Shown piece by piece: positions 25,552-36,866 of a stretch of DNA of 64,000 bases. The DNA is from Paractinoplanes bogorensis (GTDB taxonomy: Bacteria > Actinomycetota > Actinomycetes > Mycobacteriales > Micromonosporaceae). The notes under the pieces are model-generated. The model worked only from the letters and a program-made list of their open reading frames with translations. It had not been told where the DNA came from and did not search any database. The translations under genes were made by a program, and so were the position numbers. Positions within the stretch are counted from its first letter, which is position 1; every line of letters begins with the position of its first letter. Location: NCBI RefSeq assembly GCF_018829635.1, contig NZ_JAHKKG010000001.1:248001-312000 (forward strand), given 5' to 3'.

Positions 25552-26339
25552 ACCTGCGTGAGGCGGCCGACGGCGGTGACCTCGAGACGGTCTCGGACCT
25601 GCTCGAGGGGCGCTACGACAGCATGCGTCCCGAGATCGTCGCGGCGATCGGAACGGCGCGCGCCTGGCTGGACGGCGACGAGGGGGACGAGCTGCGGCGA
25701 CGCCTCGACCTGCCGGCCGGCGCCGGCCAGGTCACCCGGGAACGGCTGGCGGTGGACGACCAGCACGTGACCCGTCTCGTGGTGACCGCGCCGGACGGGC
25801 GGTCGGCGTCGGTGCTGCTGGCCCACCGGGCCGTGCTGACCGAGCTCGAGCACGCCATCGGCCTCGACGCCCCGCGCGACGAGGTGATGGAACGCGGTCT
25901 GCACCACGACGACCCCGAGTCGCAGGACTGGTACCGCGCGATCTACTCGTTCACCAGCGACCGCAACCCGACGCTGTCGTTCGAGTGGGCCGCGGTGCAC
26001 ATCGCCGACGAACGGACGGGTGTCCGCCGGTTCGTCGCCGACGTGCTGTTCTTCCTGTTGATGGCCGAGCCGCCGTTCATCGACGCCGCGGCCGATCTGA
26101 TCCGGCCGCGCTTGGCGCTCGAGGACGACAGCTGGGCGCTGCAGAACCTGCTCTCGGCCTACACCTTCCACCAGCGCGGGCCCCGGCCCGAGGTGACGGC
26201 CCACGCCGGCCACCCCGATCCCCGCGTACGGGTGGTGGTGGCCGGCGCGCTGCCCGCGAACGACCCGTTGCTCCTGCAGATGCGAACCGACCCGGACGAC
26301 CGCGTCCGGCAGGTCGCCCTGTTCAACGCGGGTATGTGA
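25548..26339 (+). CDS. Helical (HEAT-like) protein of unknown function
   Basis: A 263-residue protein with no signal or membrane segment. The N-terminus (NLREAADGGDLETVSDLL) looks like an ankyrin- or HEAT-type helix pair. The C-terminal 60 residues carry two degenerate HEAT-like units (GHPDPRVRVVVAGALPAN and TDPDDRVRQVALFNAG). The middle is alpha-rich and unassigned. It overlaps the HAD stop by ATGA, implying coupled expression. The 3' end overlaps the PhoD-type gene by 17 bp on the other strand. Confidence 0.6.
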   Translation: MNLREAADGGDLETVSDLLEGRYDSMRPEIVAAIGTARAWLDGDEGDELRRRLDLPAGAGQVTRERLAVDDQHVTRLVVTAPDGRSASVLLAHRAVLTELEHAIGLDAPRDEVMERGLHHDDPESQDWYRAIYSFTSDRNPTLSFEWAAVHIADERTGVRRFVADVLFFLLMAEPPFIDAAADLIRPRLALEDDSWALQNLLSAYTFHQRGPRPEVTAHAGHPDPRVRVVVAGALPANDPLLLQMRTDPDDRVRQVALFNAGM

Positions 26340-27993
26340 CCTCGGCCACCTGGAACAGGTCGCCGTCGGTGTTGGTGCCCTCGACCCGGGCGGTCGCGTC
26401 GAGGCCGTTGAGGCGGAGAGTGCTGATCGCGTTGCCGAAGTAGGGGCCGGCCAGGCGCTTCCACTTCCAGGCGGGACGCTTGACGCCGGCCGTGCGGGCG
26501 ACCGCGCTCAGGCCGTGGGCGGCGGCCCGCGACCAGCTGAAGCGCATCAGCGGGCGCATGAACGCGGGCACCTGGTTGTGCACCGGCGAGCAGGTCAGCT
26601 GCATCACCGGGGTGGACATCTTCGTGCCGAAGTCGGCCTCGGCCACGTACGAGTGGTGGACGTCGCCGGAGAGCACGCTGATCGACGCGGGCGCCGCATA
26701 CGCCCCACCGGCCCCGACGCGGTGGCCGGGCGAGCCCGTGCCGCCCTCGCCGAGCCGCCGGAACAGCTCGCCCAGCGCGTTGAACGAGCGGCTGAACGCG
26801 GCCCAGTGCTCGAGGTCGACGGCCCGGCGCAGCTTCTCGGCGGCCGCCGCCACCCGGGGGTTGCGTGAGGCGGCGGTGCTCTCGTTCCACGCCTCCAGAT
26901 AGTGGATCGCGGGCGGCATCAGCCACGGCAGTGACGAACCCACGACCAGGTGGTCGTACTCGCCGTGGGCCCGGTTGACGAACCAGTTCCACTCGTCGGC
27001 GGGCAGCATCTCGCGGCGGTCGGGGGTCAGCACCCGGCTGCAGCGGTTGTCGAGCATCACCAGGCGGGTGCGGCCGATGTCGAGCGAGTAGCTCCACTGG
27101 TAGGGCTGCTCGTGGTTGTCGACCGTGCGGCCGAACTCGTGCAGCAGGTCGGTGGCATCGTCGACCGTCGTCACCTTCTGGAACAGCGGGTCGGCGGCCA
27201 GCTCGTCGGGGCTGAGGTTGCCCAGGTGCTGATAGACCCAGTACGACGCCAGGCCGCCGGTGATCCGCTCGATCCACCACGGCTTGGCCAGCATCTCCTG
27301 GTGCCACGACTCGGAGGTGTTCCAGTCGTCGATCAGCTCGTGGTCGTCGAAGATCATCACGCTCGGCACGGTCGCGAACAACCAGCGCACCTCGGGGTCG
27401 CGCCACGACTCCAGATAGAGCTTGGTGTACTCGTCGAACGTCACGACCTGGTCGTCCGGGGCGTCGGGGGTGGGCCGGCGTCGCTTCTTGAGGAAGCGGC
27501 GCACCTTGGCCGAGGTGTTGTCGGCGTAGACCTGGTCGCCCAGCAGCACAACCAGGTCGGGCCGCAGATCCGGGTTCTGCGGGTCGGCCATCAGGCGCCG
27601 GCTGTACGCGTCGAGCGCGTCGGGCGGCAGCTTACGGCTGTTCGAGCTGGGGGTCGCCTCGCGGCACGAGCCGAAGATGAGGCGTACCGGGGCCGCGGCG
27701 TCGTCGGCGGGCCGGGTGCGGATCACCGACGGGGGATAGGTCGACTCCGGCGACGGCCACACCGGCTGGTCGTCCAGGAAGACCCGGTAGGCGCTGGACG
27801 CGTCGGGGCGCAGACCTTCGACGATCACGATCGCGTAGTGGTGTCCGTACGCGGAGAAGGTCGGGGTGGAACCGGCGCCGCCACCCTCGGCCTCGACCCG
27901 GACGAGCGCGGGCGCGGTGGTCTCGACCCAGATGGTCGCGCGGTCCCCGACGACGCGGCGGAGCAGGGGGCCTATCAGCAGTTGAGCGGTCAC
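26323..27993 (-). CDS. PhoD-like alkaline phosphatase/phosphodiesterase family protein
   Basis: A 556-residue member of the PhoD/metallophosphatase superfamily. A beta-rich N-terminal domain (residues 1-105) is followed by the metallophosphatase core: FGSCREATPSS, LLGDQVYADNT, FDDHELIDDWN, LDNRCSR and LSGDVHHSYVAEA, which give the metal-ligand Asp, Asn and His set. No signal peptide or Tat motif is seen, unlike secreted PhoD, so it may act in the cytoplasm; the substrate is not evident. The GTG start at 27993 begins MTAQLLIGPLLRRV, the usual start of this subfamily. Confidence 0.82.
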   Translation of the reverse strand: MTAQLLIGPLLRRVVGDRATIWVETTAPALVRVEAEGGGAGSTPTFSAYGHHYAIVIVEGLRPDASSAYRVFLDDQPVWPSPESTYPPSVIRTRPADDAAAPVRLIFGSCREATPSSNSRKLPPDALDAYSRRLMADPQNPDLRPDLVVLLGDQVYADNTSAKVRRFLKKRRRPTPDAPDDQVVTFDEYTKLYLESWRDPEVRWLFATVPSVMIFDDHELIDDWNTSESWHQEMLAKPWWIERITGGLASYWVYQHLGNLSPDELAADPLFQKVTTVDDATDLLHEFGRTVDNHEQPYQWSYSLDIGRTRLVMLDNRCSRVLTPDRREMLPADEWNWFVNRAHGEYDHLVVGSSLPWLMPPAIHYLEAWNESTAASRNPRVAAAAEKLRRAVDLEHWAAFSRSFNALGELFRRLGEGGTGSPGHRVGAGGAYAAPASISVLSGDVHHSYVAEADFGTKMSTPVMQLTCSPVHNQVPAFMRPLMRFSWSRAAAHGLSAVARTAGVKRPAWKWKRLAGPYFGNAISTLRLNGLDATARVEGTNTDGDLFQVAEVTYPR

Positions 27994-28110
27994 TTCGAGG
28001 AGCCTTCGCGCGAGGGGGTCGAGGGGTCTACATCCTCCTGCACGTACCTATGAACCGCTAGCGGGCGGGCGACGCCACATGCCGCCCGGACATCTGTCAG
28101 GATTTCGGCT

Positions 28111-29283
28111 ATGGAATACGTGGTCGCCGCTGTCATCCTGCTCGTCGTGCTCGTGGCCGGTGGGATCGGCCTGGTCGTGCCCCGCATGCGCCGTCGCCAG
28201 CTCCCGCCGGCCGAGACCGGCGGCGGTACGACGACGCTGGAGCGCGAGCCGGAGGCGCCGTCGTTGCAGGTGCCGGCCGAGGTCGACGAGGGCCTGCCCC
28301 CGCTGATCGAGGAGAAGCCGGCCGAGCCCGAGGCGCCCGCGCTGGACAAGCCGGAGCCCACGGCGGGCCGCCTGGTGCGCCTGCGGGCCCGCCTGTCCCG
28401 CTCGCAGAACATCTTCGGCCGGGGCCTGCTCAGCGTGCTCTCCCGCGATCACCTCGACGAGGACGCCTGGGAGGAGATCGAGGACAGCCTGATCAGCGCC
28501 GACGTCGGCGTCGAGGCGACCCAGGTGATCGTGGCCCGGCTGCGCGAGCGGGTCCGGGTGCTCGGCTCGCGCACGGTGTCCGAGGTGCGTGAGCAGCTGA
28601 CCGAGGAGCTCGTGGCGGCCCTCGACCCCGAGCTCGACCGCTCGCTGAAGACCACCCCGCACGACGGCCGCCCGGCGGTGATGCTGGTGGTCGGCGTGAA
28701 CGGCGCCGGCAAGACCACCACCTGCGGAAAGATCGGCCGGGTGCTGATCGCGGACGGGCGGACCGTGCTGTTCGGCGCGGCCGACACCTTCCGCGCCGCC
28801 GCGGCCGACCAGATCCAGACCTGGGGCGAGCGGGTCGGCGCCGAGACGGTACGCGGGCCCGAGGGCGGCGACCCGGCCAGCGTCGCGTTCGACGCCGTCA
28901 AGCGGGGCATCGACACCGGCATCGACACGGTGGTGATCGACACCGCGGGCCGCCTCCAGAACAAGGTCGGCCTGATGGACGAGCTGGGCAAGGTCAAGCG
29001 GGTCGTCGAGAAGCACGGCCCGGTGGACGAGACGCTGCTCGTGCTCGACGCCACGACCGGCCAGAACGGCCTCGAGCAGGCCCGCGTGTTCACCGAAGTG
29101 GTGGACGTGACCGGCGTCGTGCTGACCAAGCTGGACGGCACCGCGAAGGGGGGAATCGTCATCGCTGTGCAGCGCAAGCTGGGCATTCCCGTCAAGCTGG
29201 TGGGACTGGGCGAGGGCCCGGACGATCTCGCCCCGTTCGAGCCGGCCGCGTTCGTCGAGGCCTTGCTTGGCAGCGACGCGTAG
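28111..29283 (+). CDS. ftsY: Signal recognition particle receptor FtsY
   Basis: Membrane GTPase that docks SRP-ribosome complexes at the Sec translocon. The 390-residue protein has an N-terminal membrane helix (residues 2-24, YVVAAVILLVVLVAGGIGLVV), an acidic linker, and the NG domain: GVNGAGKTTTCGKI (P-loop), DTFRAAAADQ, DTAGRLQNK and TKLDGTAKGG. ATG start at 28111. smc-ftsY proximity is conserved. Confidence 0.96.
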   Translation: MEYVVAAVILLVVLVAGGIGLVVPRMRRRQLPPAETGGGTTTLEREPEAPSLQVPAEVDEGLPPLIEEKPAEPEAPALDKPEPTAGRLVRLRARLSRSQNIFGRGLLSVLSRDHLDEDAWEEIEDSLISADVGVEATQVIVARLRERVRVLGSRTVSEVREQLTEELVAALDPELDRSLKTTPHDGRPAVMLVVGVNGAGKTTTCGKIGRVLIADGRTVLFGAADTFRAAAADQIQTWGERVGAETVRGPEGGDPASVAFDAVKRGIDTGIDTVVIDTAGRLQNKVGLMDELGKVKRVVEKHGPVDETLLVLDATTGQNGLEQARVFTEVVDVTGVVLTKLDGTAKGGIVIAVQRKLGIPVKLVGLGEGPDDLAPFEPAAFVEALLGSDA

Positions 29284-29323
29284 TCTCGGAGGTCAGCATC
29301 AAGCGGAGCAGGGGAGGGTGTTG

Positions 29324-30115
29324 GTGACGCAGGAGCGGGAGATCCCGCTGCACGGCGGCAACGTCAGCACCGTCTCGAAGGTCGGCGACACCGTGCGGCG
29401 AAATGCCGGTCCGTGGACCCCGGCCGTGCACAGTCTGCTCAACCACCTCGAGCGGGTCGGCTTCACCGGCTCGCCGCACGCCCTGGGCATGGACGACAAG
29501 GGCCGCGAGGTTCTGTCATACCTCGACGGCGAGTGCGGTGAATACCCCCTGGCGCCCCACTGGGTGACCGAGGAGGCGCTGGTCACCGTGGCCACGATGC
29601 TGCGGATGTTCCACGACGCGCAGTACGGCTTCGTCCCGCCGCCGGGCGCGGTCTGGCGCTCGTTCGGGCCGCCCCCGCCCGACACCGAGGTGATCTGCCA
29701 CCACGACGCCGCCCCGCACAACGTGGTCTGGCGGCCCGACGGCACCCTCTCGCTGATCGACTTCGACCTGGCCTCGCCCGGTGCGCGCATCTACGACGTG
29801 GCCTACGCCGCCTGGACCTGGGTGCCGCTGTTCAGCGACCGCGACTCCTACACGCTGGGCTGGAAGCGGCCCAACCGGCCGCGCCGCCTCCGGTTGTTCG
29901 CCGACGCCTACGGCCTGATCCCGCGTGACCGGCACCGCCTGGTCCGCACGATCCGCAAGCGCATCGTCGACCACGTCGAGGGCATCCGACGGATGGCCGC
30001 GGCCGGCGACCCGGCGTTCGTTCGCATTGTTCACAAGGGGCATCTCCGGCGCCCGATGCGTGATCTGAGGCTCCTCGACTACGAGCGCCACACCCTCGAG
30101 TACGCGCTACGTTAA
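29324..30115 (+). CDS. Aminoglycoside phosphotransferase (APH)-family kinase-like protein
   Basis: A 263-residue APH/choline-kinase-fold protein. ICHHDAAPHNVVW is the Brenner catalytic loop (Asp and Asn), followed by LSLIDFDLASPG with the metal-binding Asp. An N-terminal lobe of about 90 residues has a recognisable EVLSYLDGECGEYPL strand. The GTG at 29324 is used because GGGGAGG lies six bases upstream; GTG 29318 would leave no spacer. Substrate is unknown and resistance to aminoglycosides is not implied. Confidence 0.8.
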   Translation: MTQEREIPLHGGNVSTVSKVGDTVRRNAGPWTPAVHSLLNHLERVGFTGSPHALGMDDKGREVLSYLDGECGEYPLAPHWVTEEALVTVATMLRMFHDAQYGFVPPPGAVWRSFGPPPPDTEVICHHDAAPHNVVWRPDGTLSLIDFDLASPGARIYDVAYAAWTWVPLFSDRDSYTLGWKRPNRPRRLRLFADAYGLIPRDRHRLVRTIRKRIVDHVEGIRRMAAAGDPAFVRIVHKGHLRRPMRDLRLLDYERHTLEYALR

Positions 30116-30176
30116 CGGCTTGAGGCGGGGATTGTCCCAGTTCAGGGCGTTTCCGTGCTGCGCCTGTGAGAGTTTC

Positions 30177-30213
30177 TTCACACGTACGAAACAGTCGGTC
30201 ACGCGCCGGAAAT
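30177..30213 (+). promoter_or_regulatory. GlnR-type nitrogen box upstream of amtB
   Basis: Two a/b half-site pairs of the actinobacterial GlnR consensus gTnAC-n6-GaAAC: TTCAC-n6-GAAAC (30177-30192) and GTCAC-n6-GAAAT (30198-30213), five bases apart. They lie about 118 bp upstream of the amtB GTG. GlnR activates amtB-glnK-glnD under nitrogen limitation in Streptomyces. Binding here is inferred. Confidence 0.7.
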
Positions 30214-30330
30214 CGAGCGTGGACCCTGCGTGAAACCTCCGACCGGAAGTCTCTCGTCACGAAACCGGCCGACCGGCGACGCCGCCCTTTGGTCGTGTGT
30301 GAGGACACCTTAATTCCGAGAGGAGGCAGC

Positions 30331-32072
<1,742 letters not shown>

Positions 32073-32085
32073 TCTGATCGACTGA

Positions 32086-34353
32086 ATGACACCCATGCCC
32101 AGCGAGCCGCCGACCCCACCGCAGGTGCCGGCCGGCGGCTCGCTGGACAAACTTCGCGAACACATCGGCGCCGCCGCCCGGCAGGATCGGGCCGCGGCGC
32201 TCGATGCCTGGCTGGGGGAACTCTTCCCGGCCCACGTGCCCGGCGTCAGCCTGGTGGCCGTGGGCGGCCTGGGCCGGCGCGACTGCGCCCCCTACAGCGA
32301 CCTCGACCTCGTGCTGCTGCACAACGGCGCGGCCGGCATCGACCGGATCGCCGCCTCGCTCTGGTATCCGATCTGGGACGCCCGGCTCGGCCTCGACCAC
32401 TCCGTGCGTACCCTGCCGGAGGCGCTGTCGGTCGCGCACGACGACGTCAAGGTCTCGCTCGGCCTGCTCGACGCCCGCCACGTGGCCGGCGACAAAAATC
32501 TGACCGCCGAGCTGGTGGCCGCCGCGGGGGATCAGTGGCGGCGCACCGCCGTACGGCTGCTGCCCGCCCTCAAGGAGCTGACCGTGGCCCGCTGGGCGAG
32601 TCACGGCGAGCTCGCCTTCCTGCTCGAGGGTGACCTCAAGGAGGCGGCGGGCGGGCTGCGCGACGTGACCATCCTGCGCGCCGTCGGCCGGGCCGGGGTC
32701 GCCGACACCATGCGTCCGGCCGTGCGCGCGGCCGGCCTGCGGCTGCTGGACACCCGCGACGCGCTGCACCTCGCGGTCGGGCGCCGGGTCGACCGGCTCG
32801 TCGCGCAGGAGCGCACGGCCGTGGCCGAGTTGCTCGAACTCGACGACGGGGACGCTCTGCTGCGGCGGGTCGCGGGGGACGCCCGTACGGTCGCCCACGC
32901 CCTCGACGACGCCTGGCGGGCCGTCGACCGGCTTCGCAGCGGCCGCCGGCGGGGCCTGCCGACCGGGACACCGTCGCGCCGCCCGGTCGCCCGCGACGTG
33001 GTCGAGCAGGACGGCGAGCTGGTCCTGGCCCGGACGGCGATCGGCCCGGTCCCCGACCCCAGCCTGTCCCTGCGCGTGGCCGCCGCGGCCGCCACCGTGC
33101 AGCTGCCCATCGCCCGGGCCACCAGCGAGTGGCTGGCCTCGTTCTCGCCGCCGCTGCCGACCCCGTGGCCACCCGCCGCCCGGGCCGCCCTGGTCTCGCT
33201 GCTCGGCTCCGGCCCCGGCCTGCTGCCCACCTGGGAGACGTGCGACCGGTACGGGCTGATCGACGCCTGGCTCCCCGAGTGGGCCCGGATGCGCAGCCTG
33301 CCCCAGCACCACCCGATCCACCGGTTCACCCTCGACCGCCACCTGGTGCAGGCCGCCTACGAGGCCACCGCGTACGCGCGCGAGGTCGACCGCCCCGACC
33401 TGCTGCTGATCGGCGCTTTCCTGCACGACGTGGGCAAGGGCCTGCCCGGCGACCACAGCGTGGTCGGCGCCCCGATCGCGGCCGAGATCGCGACCCGCAT
33501 AGGGCTGCCGCCGGCCGACGTGGCCACCATCGAGAAGCTGGTCCGGCTGCACCTGCTGCTGCCCGACGTGGCCACCCGGCGCGACCTGAGCGACCCGATG
33601 ACGATCTCGTCGGTGGCCGGGACGGTCGGCGACCCGGCCACCCTCGACCTGCTGCACGCGCTGGCCCGGGCCGACTCGCAGGCCACCGGACCGGCCGCCT
33701 GGTCGGACTGGAAGGGCCGGCTGATGGCCGAGCTGGTCGACCGGGTGCACACGGCGCTCGACACCGGCGAACTGCCCGAGCCGCCCGCCCCCGACGCCGA
33801 ACTGCTGTCCGGCGACCTGCCCGCCGTCCACCTCGACGGGGACCGGCTGGCGGTGGCCGCGGCCGACCGCCGGGGCCTGCTCGCCGCGGTCGCCGCCTGC
33901 CTGGCCATGCACCGCCTCGACGTGGTCGGCGCCAACGCGAGCACGGTCGACGGCCGGGCGATCGTCGAGTTCTTCACCCAGCCCCGCTACGGCAGCCCGT
34001 ACGACCCGGTCGCGCTCGCGGCCGACCTGCGCCGGGTGGCCGCCGGAGACGTGTCGGTGACCCAGCGGGTGCGGGCCCGGGCGATGAGCGCGCGGGGCGG
34101 CACGGCCTCGCCGCGGGTGGTCTGGCAGCGCGACGTGGCGACCGACGCGGCCGTGCTCGAGCTGCGCGCGGCCGACTCGCCGGGCCTGCTCTACCGGGTC
34201 GCGACCGCGCTCGACGAGGCCGGGGCCGAGGTGCGGGCGGCCCGCATCTCCACCCTCGGCGGTGATGTGGTCGACGCGTTCTACCTGGTCGGGTCGTGGG
34301 CCGACGCGGCCGAGCGGGATCGCGTGACCGCCGCCGTGCTCGGCGCGGTGTAA
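32086..34353 (+). CDS. glnD: PII adenylyl/uridylyltransferase GlnD
   Basis: A 755-residue bifunctional enzyme that modifies and demodifies PII in response to glutamine. In order: nucleotidyltransferase motif VGGLGRRDCAPYSDLDLVLLH, a linker, an HD domain with LIGAFLHDVGKGLPGDHS, and two C-terminal ACT domains (AADRRGLLAAVAACLAMHRL and AADSPGLLYRVATALDEAGA). ATG start at 32086. The 3' end is repeated in part just downstream (34379-34408). In other actinobacteria ffh usually follows; here a glycosyltransferase follows. Confidence 0.95.
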   Translation: MTPMPSEPPTPPQVPAGGSLDKLREHIGAAARQDRAAALDAWLGELFPAHVPGVSLVAVGGLGRRDCAPYSDLDLVLLHNGAAGIDRIAASLWYPIWDARLGLDHSVRTLPEALSVAHDDVKVSLGLLDARHVAGDKNLTAELVAAAGDQWRRTAVRLLPALKELTVARWASHGELAFLLEGDLKEAAGGLRDVTILRAVGRAGVADTMRPAVRAAGLRLLDTRDALHLAVGRRVDRLVAQERTAVAELLELDDGDALLRRVAGDARTVAHALDDAWRAVDRLRSGRRRGLPTGTPSRRPVARDVVEQDGELVLARTAIGPVPDPSLSLRVAAAAATVQLPIARATSEWLASFSPPLPTPWPPAARAALVSLLGSGPGLLPTWETCDRYGLIDAWLPEWARMRSLPQHHPIHRFTLDRHLVQAAYEATAYAREVDRPDLLLIGAFLHDVGKGLPGDHSVVGAPIAAEIATRIGLPPADVATIEKLVRLHLLLPDVATRRDLSDPMTISSVAGTVGDPATLDLLHALARADSQATGPAAWSDWKGRLMAELVDRVHTALDTGELPEPPAPDAELLSGDLPAVHLDGDRLAVAAADRRGLLAAVAACLAMHRLDVVGANASTVDGRAIVEFFTQPRYGSPYDPVALAADLRRVAAGDVSVTQRVRARAMSARGGTASPRVVWQRDVATDAAVLELRAADSPGLLYRVATALDEAGAEVRAARISTLGGDVVDAFYLVGSWADAAERDRVTAAVLGAV

Positions 34354-34408
34354 CCAATCCGCGGTCCCGCCGGGCTGAGCGCGGTGTAACCAACCCGCCG
34401 GTCCCGGA
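34343..34408. repeat. Imperfect direct repeat at the glnD 3' end
   Basis: GCGCGGTGTAACCAA occurs at 34343-34357 and again at 34379-34393, each followed by a near-identical stretch ending CGGTCCCG. The first copy includes the glnD stop. The second is untranslated and lies 28 bp before the next gene. It marks the boundary between the conserved backbone and accessory genes. Confidence 0.75.
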
Positions 34409-34420
34409 GTTAGCCGATGC

Positions 34421-36841
34421 ATGCCCGCACTCCCATCCGGCCTGCTCGATGATCATGCGACCGCGGCCGGTTCCCGGCTGCGGCTGGCGCTGACCGCCAC
34501 CGCCGCGCGCAACCGCTCGCTGGACGCCCGCGAGCTGATGGCCCGGGCCGCGCTCGGCGAGCACGCCACCCTCGACCAGCTGCTGGCGGCGGCCCGCGCC
34601 GGCGACAAGCGGTGGCTGCGCCGGATCCGGCGCCGGATCGACCCGGGGCTGGTGGCCGCGCTCGCCCACACCATCGGGCTGCAGGAGATGCGACCGGCCG
34701 ACACCGACGACGCGCTCGCCCTGTTCGAGCTGCTGCGCCGGGCCTGCGGCGCCCGCGCCCTCTCGCCGGCCAACCAGGCCCTGCACGCCCAGCTGACCCT
34801 CGCCCACCAGGGCCCGGAGCGGGCGCGCAAGCTGATGCGGCGCTATCTGCGGATCGGCGAGGAGGCCCGGATCGCGCTGCGGGCCGACCTGAGCGCGGGC
34901 ACGCGGCACTGGCCGGCCGCGTTCCAGGCGCTGATGCCGGCGCCCGGGCCCGAGGTGGCCGCCGGGGAGGGCGTGGCGTTCGACCGGCTCACCACGGCCG
35001 GCGCCGGTCGGGTGGAGGGGCCGCATCGCGTCTCGGTGGTCGTCACCGCGTACCGGCCGGATCGTGGTCTGATCACCGCGGTGCGCTCGATCCTGGCCCA
35101 GAGCTGGGCCAACATCGAGGTGATCATCGTGGACGACGCGTCACCGCCCGAGTTCGAGCCGGTCCTGCGCGAGGCGGTGGCGCTGGGCGAGCGCATCACG
35201 CTGATCCGGATGCCGGAGAACTCGGGCACCTACGCCGCCCGCAACGCCGGGCTGGACGCGGCCGGCGGCGAGTTCGCCACGTTCCAGGACTCCGACGACT
35301 GGTCGCACCCGCTGCGGATCGAGCGGCAGGTGCGGCCGCTGATCGACGACCGGCGGCTGGTCGCCACCACCTCGGACGGGCTGGCCGTCACCGACGATCT
35401 GCGGTGCACCCGGCCCGGCGTGCGCAGCGGCCGCTTCAACCCGTCGTCGCTGCTGCTGCGCCGCTCCACCGTGCTGCGGACGGTCGGCTACTTCGACCGG
35501 CTGCGCAAGGCGGCCGACTCCGAGTACATCGGCCGGATCCAGGCCGCGTTCGGGGCGGCCCGGGTCCGCCACCTCGACTCGCCGCCGCTGGCGCTGATCC
35601 GGTTGTCGGCCGGGTCGCTGTCCCGGGCCGAGATCCGCGCCCACTGGATGCATCCCGCGCGGACCGCGTACATGTCGGCCTACCAGCGGCATCACCGGTT
35701 GATCGCCGAGCGGCAGGCCAGCGCGTACCGGCCCGCGGACGGCTCCGACCGGCCCTTCCCGGCGCCCGACCACCTGCTCGGGACCGTACGCGACCGGGCC
35801 TACGACGTGGTGATGGTGGCCGACTGGCGGTTCCTCGAGAGCGCCCAGCGGACGGCCCTGGACGAACTCCGCGCGCTGAGCACGGCCGGGCTGCGGGTGG
35901 CGGTGCTGCAACTCGACTCGTACCGGGCGGTCGAGCTGCGGCGGATCCCGTTCGCGGCCGGAGTGCAGGACCTGGTGAACGCCTCGGTCGTCGACCGGAT
36001 CTCGCTCGACGATCCGGTCGAGACCACGCTGATCGTGGTGCGCCAGGCCGCGGTGCTGCAGTTTGCTTCACAAGAGCCTTCCCTCGTACGGGCGGCGCGC
36101 GCGACGATCGTGGCCGACCGCGCGCCGGTCCGGGCCGATGGCAGCGACCACCGCTACGACCCGGCGATCTGTGCCGACGCGGTGCGGCGCCTCTTCGGAG
36201 CCGATCCGACCTGGACGGTGCAGGATGCGGGTGTGCGCGCGTCGATGCGTACGGTGGGAAATCTGGACCCGGACGACCTGCCCGTCGCGCTCGCCCCGAC
36301 CGGGTGGGTCGCCGACCGGGTGGCGGTCTCGGCCGGGACCGCGATCGCCGGCACCGACCTCTGCGACGCCGCCAACTGGCCGCCCGACGCCGTCGACAGC
36401 CTCGCCGTGTGCCGCCGCCTGCCCGACGCCGACGTGCGCGTGCGGCTGCCCGACCGGCCCGCCCCCGAGGTCGGCATCGGCGCGGCCTGGCTCGGCTATC
36501 AGGTGGCCGACCTGTCGTCCCGCTCGTTCGTGCACCAGCTCGACTTCTACCTGCACTTCCCGCCCCGCGAGCAGGCCGAATGGTATTCGCGCCCGGCGCT
36601 CGAAGCGGCGGCGGCCGGCTGCGTGGTGGTCATGCCGGCCCGCTACCAGGGCTTCTACGGCGACGCGGCGGTCTACTGCACCCGCTCCGAAGTGGACCCG
36701 CTGATCGCCCGCTATCAGGCCGATCCGTCCCGGTACGCCGCACAGAGCCGGCGCGCCCGCGAGGCCGTAGCCGCGTTCGACCCGTCGTACTACGTGGACC
36801 GGATCAGGGGGATGCTGCCCGCTTTGCTGTCGATCCCGTAA
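34421..36841 (+). CDS. Two-domain glycosyltransferase (GT2 GT-A plus GT-B-like C-terminal half)
   Basis: An 806-residue protein. Residues 1-185 are helical and unassigned. Residues about 205-430 are a GT2 domain: SVVVTAYRPDRGLITAVRSIL, VIIVDDASPPEF and FQDSDDWSHPLR (Asp-rich metal/nucleotide motif intact). Residues about 460-800 resemble a GT4-type GT-B domain, ending with ALEAAAAGCVVVMPARYQGF and GDAAVYC. No membrane segment is seen, so it probably works on the cytoplasmic face. It is paralogous to the protein at 38069-40210. The ATG start at 34421 follows a weak CGGAG. Confidence 0.78.
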   Translation: MPALPSGLLDDHATAAGSRLRLALTATAARNRSLDARELMARAALGEHATLDQLLAAARAGDKRWLRRIRRRIDPGLVAALAHTIGLQEMRPADTDDALALFELLRRACGARALSPANQALHAQLTLAHQGPERARKLMRRYLRIGEEARIALRADLSAGTRHWPAAFQALMPAPGPEVAAGEGVAFDRLTTAGAGRVEGPHRVSVVVTAYRPDRGLITAVRSILAQSWANIEVIIVDDASPPEFEPVLREAVALGERITLIRMPENSGTYAARNAGLDAAGGEFATFQDSDDWSHPLRIERQVRPLIDDRRLVATTSDGLAVTDDLRCTRPGVRSGRFNPSSLLLRRSTVLRTVGYFDRLRKAADSEYIGRIQAAFGAARVRHLDSPPLALIRLSAGSLSRAEIRAHWMHPARTAYMSAYQRHHRLIAERQASAYRPADGSDRPFPAPDHLLGTVRDRAYDVVMVADWRFLESAQRTALDELRALSTAGLRVAVLQLDSYRAVELRRIPFAAGVQDLVNASVVDRISLDDPVETTLIVVRQAAVLQFASQEPSLVRAARATIVADRAPVRADGSDHRYDPAICADAVRRLFGADPTWTVQDAGVRASMRTVGNLDPDDLPVALAPTGWVADRVAVSAGTAIAGTDLCDAANWPPDAVDSLAVCRRLPDADVRVRLPDRPAPEVGIGAAWLGYQVADLSSRSFVHQLDFYLHFPPREQAEWYSRPALEAAAAGCVVVMPARYQGFYGDAAVYCTRSEVDPLIARYQADPSRYAAQSRRAREAVAAFDPSYYVDRIRGMLPALLSIP

Positions 36842-36866
36842 CGGGACGGGTCGTCGCGACGTTGAC

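Noticed and set aside
34343..34408. Attachment site of an integrative element at glnD
   Set aside because: There is no integrase or tRNA in the window, and the repeat units are only 36 bp apart; recorded as a simple direct repeat.
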